From Blattamonas nauphoetae (lineage: Eukaryota; Preaxostyla; Oxymonadida): a stretch of DNA of 58,532 nt. Below are positions 54,192-58,532 of the stretch, in pieces. Position 1 is the stretch's first letter, and each line of letters begins with the position of its first letter. The stretch spans positions 1-58,532 of the forward strand of contig JARBJD010000406.1 in the NCBI GenBank assembly GCA_033064195.1, read 5' to 3'. A program made the translations under genes and the position numbers. A model generated the notes under the pieces. The model did no database searches. It was not told where the DNA came from and worked only from the letters and a program-made list of their open reading frames with translations.

Positions 54192-57100
54192 TTCCAGTTG
54201 GATTCATTTAATACAAATTAAAAATTCAAAAATAAATTTCCATTCGTTGTTTTATCGTTGGTGATCTTCCGAGACTTCGATTCTGTCATCGATGGGTTCG
54301 ATCAGTCTTGTTTGATCAGCGAAAGTACCTTCAATGGGACATGATCCTTTCATCTCGTTCCTGACGACTCTTTACCGTTTCGTTTAGGTGTGTTATGCTT
54401 TCTACTTTCACATTTGTTCTCTTTCTTTTTGACATCTCATTCTTGTTCTCGATCCTTCACTTTTTCTTCTCCTCTCGTTCAGGTACATCACATTGTTTTA
54501 TGAACGGTGGTTTCATTCCCGACTTGTTTTGAACAGGTTTGCTCCATTTTGAATTCATTCTTTCCTAAAACTTACTTATGTACCAACGCCGATCAAACCA
54601 AAGTGGACCTGAAGATCAGGTACACAGATGCGTTTTATCGCTTAAAAGTATGTCTCTCGTGATTTACCAAACAGGTATTCTCTTCTTTTTATTCATCTCT
54701 TTCATAAAACATCTTCATGTACCCGATCTGTGTGATCATCAAACTCAGGTACACTATTGCGTCTTATGACCAGAAAGTGCTGTTCACTGAATATTTGAAA
54801 CAGGTTTGCTCTCTTTTTGTATTATCTCTTTATAAGACACACTATTGTACCAGAATTTTCACTTCACTTTTGTTGTTCTCTTCGTTTGGCACAACACTTC
54901 ACTTTATACTCTCATTTTCACTTCATTGTCAGTTTTTCTCATTGTCTCTCACTTTTTACAAAATTAAAATTTAAAATGACGTGAACAAAATTTTGATCCT
55001 CATCTTTGCTCAAAAACTTCGTGATTCATCGATAAAATTGTATGCGTTGGTACACCACTTTGTTTTACTCTCATTCAACTTTCATTTCACCTTTTACACT
55101 TCACTACTCTTCGATTTGTGCTCTTCATTTTTCTAAAACACAACGGTGTACCAACAAAACGCGATCTGAAGTGATCATCCAGATCAGGTACACCACTTCA
55201 CCTTATCGTTTCATTTCACAACTATTTGATTTCAATTCTCTTTTTGATCAAAACAAAGTGGAACACAGAACTAAAATGTTTGATCGTCAAGATAAAACGA
55301 ACTGTAAGATCTGGTACATGAATGTGTTTTATCACTTCAAACCTTGTTTCACTTCACAATTTTGATCTCTTTATTGACATTTTGCTCTAATCTTTCATAA
55401 AACAAAGTGGTGTACCAACGAGACTCAATCTGAAATGATCGGTGAGATCTGGTACATGAATGTGTTTTATCGTTTAGTTCTCACTTCAATCATTGTTTTT
55501 ACTCTTGTTTTCTGAAATTTCGTTGAACGCGTTCATAAGGTGAAGTGATGTACCAACGAAGTGAGAAAAACAATGACTGAGAGATCTGGTACGTCACTTC
55601 ACCTTATCGTTGCTAACATTGTTTCACTTCACAATTTTACTCTAATTAGAAACATTTTGATGAACGCGTTCATAAAGTGAAGTGGTGTACCAACGAAATG
55701 CGAAAACAATGATCGTTCAGATCTGGTACGAGATTTTGTTTTATCGTTTACTTTTCACTTCACTCACTCTTTTTTTTCTCTTTGTTTGTGAAATTTTGAC
55801 GAACCCGTTCATAAGGTGAAGTGGTGTACCAACAAAACACAAAGAATCAAGATCGCTCCGATCTGGTACATGATTTTGTTTTATCGTCTCATTCTCACTT
55901 CACTCACTTGTTTTTTCTCTTTTGTGAAATTTGTCTGAACACGTTCGTAAATCTCAATACTTACCCACAATTTTCACATCTTCCGTCTCAGCCTTTGCTA
56001 TCATACTTACCCACTTCATTGTTGCTTCATTCACATTCTTTTGTTCCAATTAAGCAAAAAGTTGATAAAAATGAGTTATTGTGATGTGCTCGTGAGGTGT
56101 AGACGGTCGAAAGAATGCTCGTGAGATGACGAAAATGAAGAGGAATGACGAAGAGATTGAATGTGAAATGGTGAAAGAAAGATGAGAGAAGAAAGGGTTG
56201 AAGGTGTTTTGAAGTGACAAACACGGTGAAAACGTGAGATGTTGAAACACGAAAATGTGACATTATGGAACAACTATCCGACAAAAGTGTCTCGAAATTT
56301 GAGCACAGCTTTGTCGGACAGTGAGAATGAAGGATTTGTGGGAGAAAAAGGGACAAAAATTCATATAGTGAAAATGTTGGCGGAAATGTTGTGTCAAGTG
56401 TGTGATGTGAAAACCGACCCTCCAGAGAACTAATGTCACCAGTAAACTCGAAATCTCAAAAGCGTCGCTTGAATGTAATTGTGAAGTGGTTGACGTGAAA
56501 ATCGTTAAAATGAAAATTGACAAAAAGTGTCCGAAGGATCGTGACGTGAAAAGGTTCATACCTAAAGTCGCCAAAAGGCGTTCTTAACCGATCTAATGCT
56601 AAAAGGCGTCATAAGAGGACGATTCCTGAGCGAAAGATGATGGAAGACAGGGTCCATACCTTATCCTCGAAAATTTCGACTCGTAAAAATCCTCAATGGG
56701 TCGGATCAAACTTTTTTCCAAAAGTGTTTTTATCGCGAATCTCACCTTCTGAAATCGATTTTGTAATTTTAGAAGGTGTTTGAGGTGAATTTGAGACATA
56801 AAGTAGTGGTTAGTAGCGAAATCTGAAAATCGACTTTTCATCACTTTTCGACCACTGTTCGGTACGTAGCTCCACGAATTCTCAACCGATTTTCATCAGG
56901 ATTGTTTTGATCGACGACTCACATCGTCTCCGACATTTTAGAATTTTTTCGATTTTTTCGAAGTGGTTCTCTTGTTGGATTCACTTTGTTCGAGTTCAAA
57001 AGTGAAAAACATCGAAAAAGTGACAACATTTTGGAAAGTATCAAAAATTTGCTTCAAAATTGACGCTTAAAATGAGGTCAAAATATTGGAACATATTTCT

Positions 57101-57243
57101 GAATTTAGGTCAAATATTGACATCGTCAAAATGCATAAAAGACTTTTAGTTCAAGATTCAAAAGTGGGTCAATCGGAATTGAGATTTGACTTCTATTTAT
57201 CGATCGAGACCAACGTGGTTCTTAATTCTTCTCTATAACTACT
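54065..57243. repeat. Polinton 2 right terminal inverted repeat
   Basis: Inverted partner of 33663-36880, more diverged from it than the duplicated end at 1-1990 is. Its inner end contains the start region of the fibre-like gene. It ends inside an A-type element at 57243. Confidence 0.9.
54480..55890. repeat. Stem-loop array in right Polinton terminal repeat
   Basis: About ten units with paired GTACC/GGTAC halves. Outer units start at 55396, 55534, 55671 and 55810, a spacing of 137-139 bp. Inner units (54560-55200) are less regular and carry TTTTAT at the outer edges of the stem. Confidence 0.75.
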
Positions 57244-57531
57244 TATGATGCGCGTAAGTAAAGTGTGGGGAGAGACACGTGATATGACGACTGAACAGGT
57301 GGAATCCTCGATTCTTTTGTCTGAAGAAAGCGCGTTGATTCTTCGGCTCGTTGACAATGGATGAATAGTTGAAGAAGTTTTGCGAGATTTCGATAAAGGC
57401 GATCGAAAAGGAGGAAGGACAGCTGAAGTGTTCATAATCATTGTGTTCATTTCAACCGAACCCTTACTTCGGACCACTTCTCATTATCAGAGGGACCGAG
57501 GTTTGAACAGCACCTACTGGAAGGGCGGTGC
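57244..57531. mobile_element. Element A, copy 2, terminal stub
   Basis: 288 bp matching the left-end type of element A (12023 to about 12330) in reverse orientation, including the tip hairpin at 57510-57531. The rest of the element is cut off by the right end of Polinton 2 at 57243. The outer base is followed by TTG and surface-protein coding sequence. A frame within the stub starts MIMNTSAV; the equivalent in copy 1 starts MIMNTSDV, hinting at an ancestral coding start near this terminus. Confidence 0.8.
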
Positions 57532-57534
57532 TTG

Positions 57535-58532
57535 AAAGGGCGAGATTTTGGGAGTCTGGTGACGAAGGAGGGGTGGGCAGGGACGTTCGACTCGCTCAGC
57601 CTTCGCTCGGACGCTGACAAGTTGTGGGGACTCGACTTGGCGGAAGATGCGAGCTCTCGTCACCGCTCCATCTCGCTCCTCCACTTCCTTCTCGGCAGAG
57701 CCTCCCGAACTGCCGATTCGACAGTGTTTGTTGGGCAGAGTGGGGAAGACGATTTGGGGTGTGGAGGAGCAGAGACGCGATGCGGAACAGTCGAGTGGAG
57801 TGCGAAAGAGGCAGCTGGAAGTGTTGTCGACATCGTCGTCGTGTCGTCTGGCCTTCTCTCCTCGCCCATCGTCCTTTCGAACGCGGATGTCCAGATTGCA
57901 CCCGACTTGGGTCGATTCTACCCATTTGCTGTCTCCCTCGACACTCCCTCTTCTGCCCCAACATCGATGATCAGCGTGGGGAGGAACTCGGTTCTGTTGT
58001 TGTGTTCTCTTTCGATGTCGTTCTCCCTCGCTGCATCCATCGACAGGTCGTCATTTCGTCGTTTGGTGTTGTGAATGTTGATTCGTGTCGGATTCAGAAG
58101 ACAACGCTCTCGCAGCCTTTCTTGGTGTCCACACACTCTTCCACACCATCTCCAACACCTCCTTCCTCTCTTCCACTTTCACGTCTTCTGCTTTCGTTCT
58201 CTCCGCCTGTCACTCTCTCTCCATCAGACCCACAACCGTCACCAACATCACATTCGAATCATCATTTCTTGTTGGCACGTCATCGCAGATCGCCACTCTT
58301 GATTTGACTGTCTCAAACAACACTCTCAAACAGAACTCGTCTCTCTTTGCATTGTCCATCATTCCCAAAACAACTTCAGCAGACACCCCATCCATCCACA
58401 TCTCATCGTCTTCGTTCTCCTCCTCTCCCACCACCCCAACCCCGCTGTTCGTGTCGCGTCAGACTGCGCTTTGAATGTGGTTGTCGTGTATTCCACGTTC
58501 TCCCACTCCTCCAGCAGCCAGAACAGGACACG
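57535..58532 (+). pseudogene. Broken surface-protein gene running off the window
   Basis: The first 540 bases read as a beta-helix ectodomain start (VFVGQSGEDDLGCGG, then ETRCGTVEWSAKEAAG and ASPIVLSNADVQ-like strands), with the paired cysteines common at the start of such domains. Coding signal then moves frame near 57990-58090 (SSFGVVNVDSCRIQ and then SNTSFLSSTFTSSAF) and again near 58460 (NVVVVYSTFSHSSS), so at least two frameshifts are present. The gene lacks its beginning, which abuts element A2, and its end is outside the window. It belongs to the same broad family as 7782-12022 but is not a close copy. Confidence 0.6.

Larger units (their letters stand above)
33663..57243 (+). mobile_element. 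Polinton/Maverick (Polinton 2), 23.6 kb, decayed
   Basis: Termini read AGTAGT inward at both ends, with inverted repeats of about 3.2 kb. Contents, left to right: small end gene, protein-primed PolB, unknown gene, retroviral-type integrase, small coiled protein, FtsK/HerA-type packaging ATPase (minus), two unknown genes, two small membrane-active candidates, two capsid-like genes, a small gene and a fibre-like protein with an S74 domain (minus). This is the standard Polinton set. It carries element G inside. The polymerase, capsid and fibre regions are broken, with several breaks overall. The two 6 bp flanks (CAAGGC and TATGAT) do not match, so the expected target duplication is not visible. 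Confidence 0.9.

Overview
Organism. This looks like nuclear DNA of a microbial eukaryote using the standard code: TAA, TAG and TGA all end long frames. My best guess is an oxymonad flagellate close to Blattamonas. That rests on a large surface-protein type (beta-helix ectodomain, one membrane helix, degenerate TKL-type kinase tail), compact genes and abundant Polintons. It is an inference from composition and family recognition; no marker gene is present. I saw no rRNA or tRNA gene and no CRISPR array.

Layout. (1) Bases 1-12022 and 18246-35665 are the two arms of one large inverted duplication. Each arm reads outward: part of a surface-protein gene, a short 3' flank, a DIRS-like retroelement and the end of a Polinton. 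(2) The centre, 12023-18245, holds a 4.7 kb terminal-inverted-repeat element (A), a 338 bp companion (B) and the 5' part of the right-hand surface gene. (3) The right-hand surface gene is split by a second pair of the same design (C, 4.4 kb, plus D, 371 bp). (4) 33663-57243 is a full-length but decayed Polinton with 3.2 kb terminal repeats. It carries protein-primed DNA polymerase, integrase, packaging ATPase, two capsid-like genes, small membrane-active candidates and a fibre-like protein with an S74 chaperone domain. (5) After it come the stub of another A-type element and a broken surface-protein gene running off the window.

How it fits together. Little here is working host coding DNA. The host part is one family of large membrane-anchored surface proteins, and four of the element copies (A, B, C+D, A2) directly touch members of that family. 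The Polinton was a self-contained replication, integration and capsid module. Its genes share a T-rich element ending in TAAATG at the start codon, and its terminal repeats carry a regular array of stem-loops. Three TA-flanked non-autonomous DNA elements (E, F, G) sit inside element A, the right DIRS copy and the Polinton, giving a relative order of insertions.

Most unusual. The A+B and C+D pairs differ in sequence but share one architecture. Each has a large element whose tips can form a 5 bp stem with a 12 nt loop, then an abutting small element with its own perfect tips. The outer subterminal sequences of each pair match, and the two small elements share an internal hairpin whose stem covaries. 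I cannot assign this to a known transposon superfamily.
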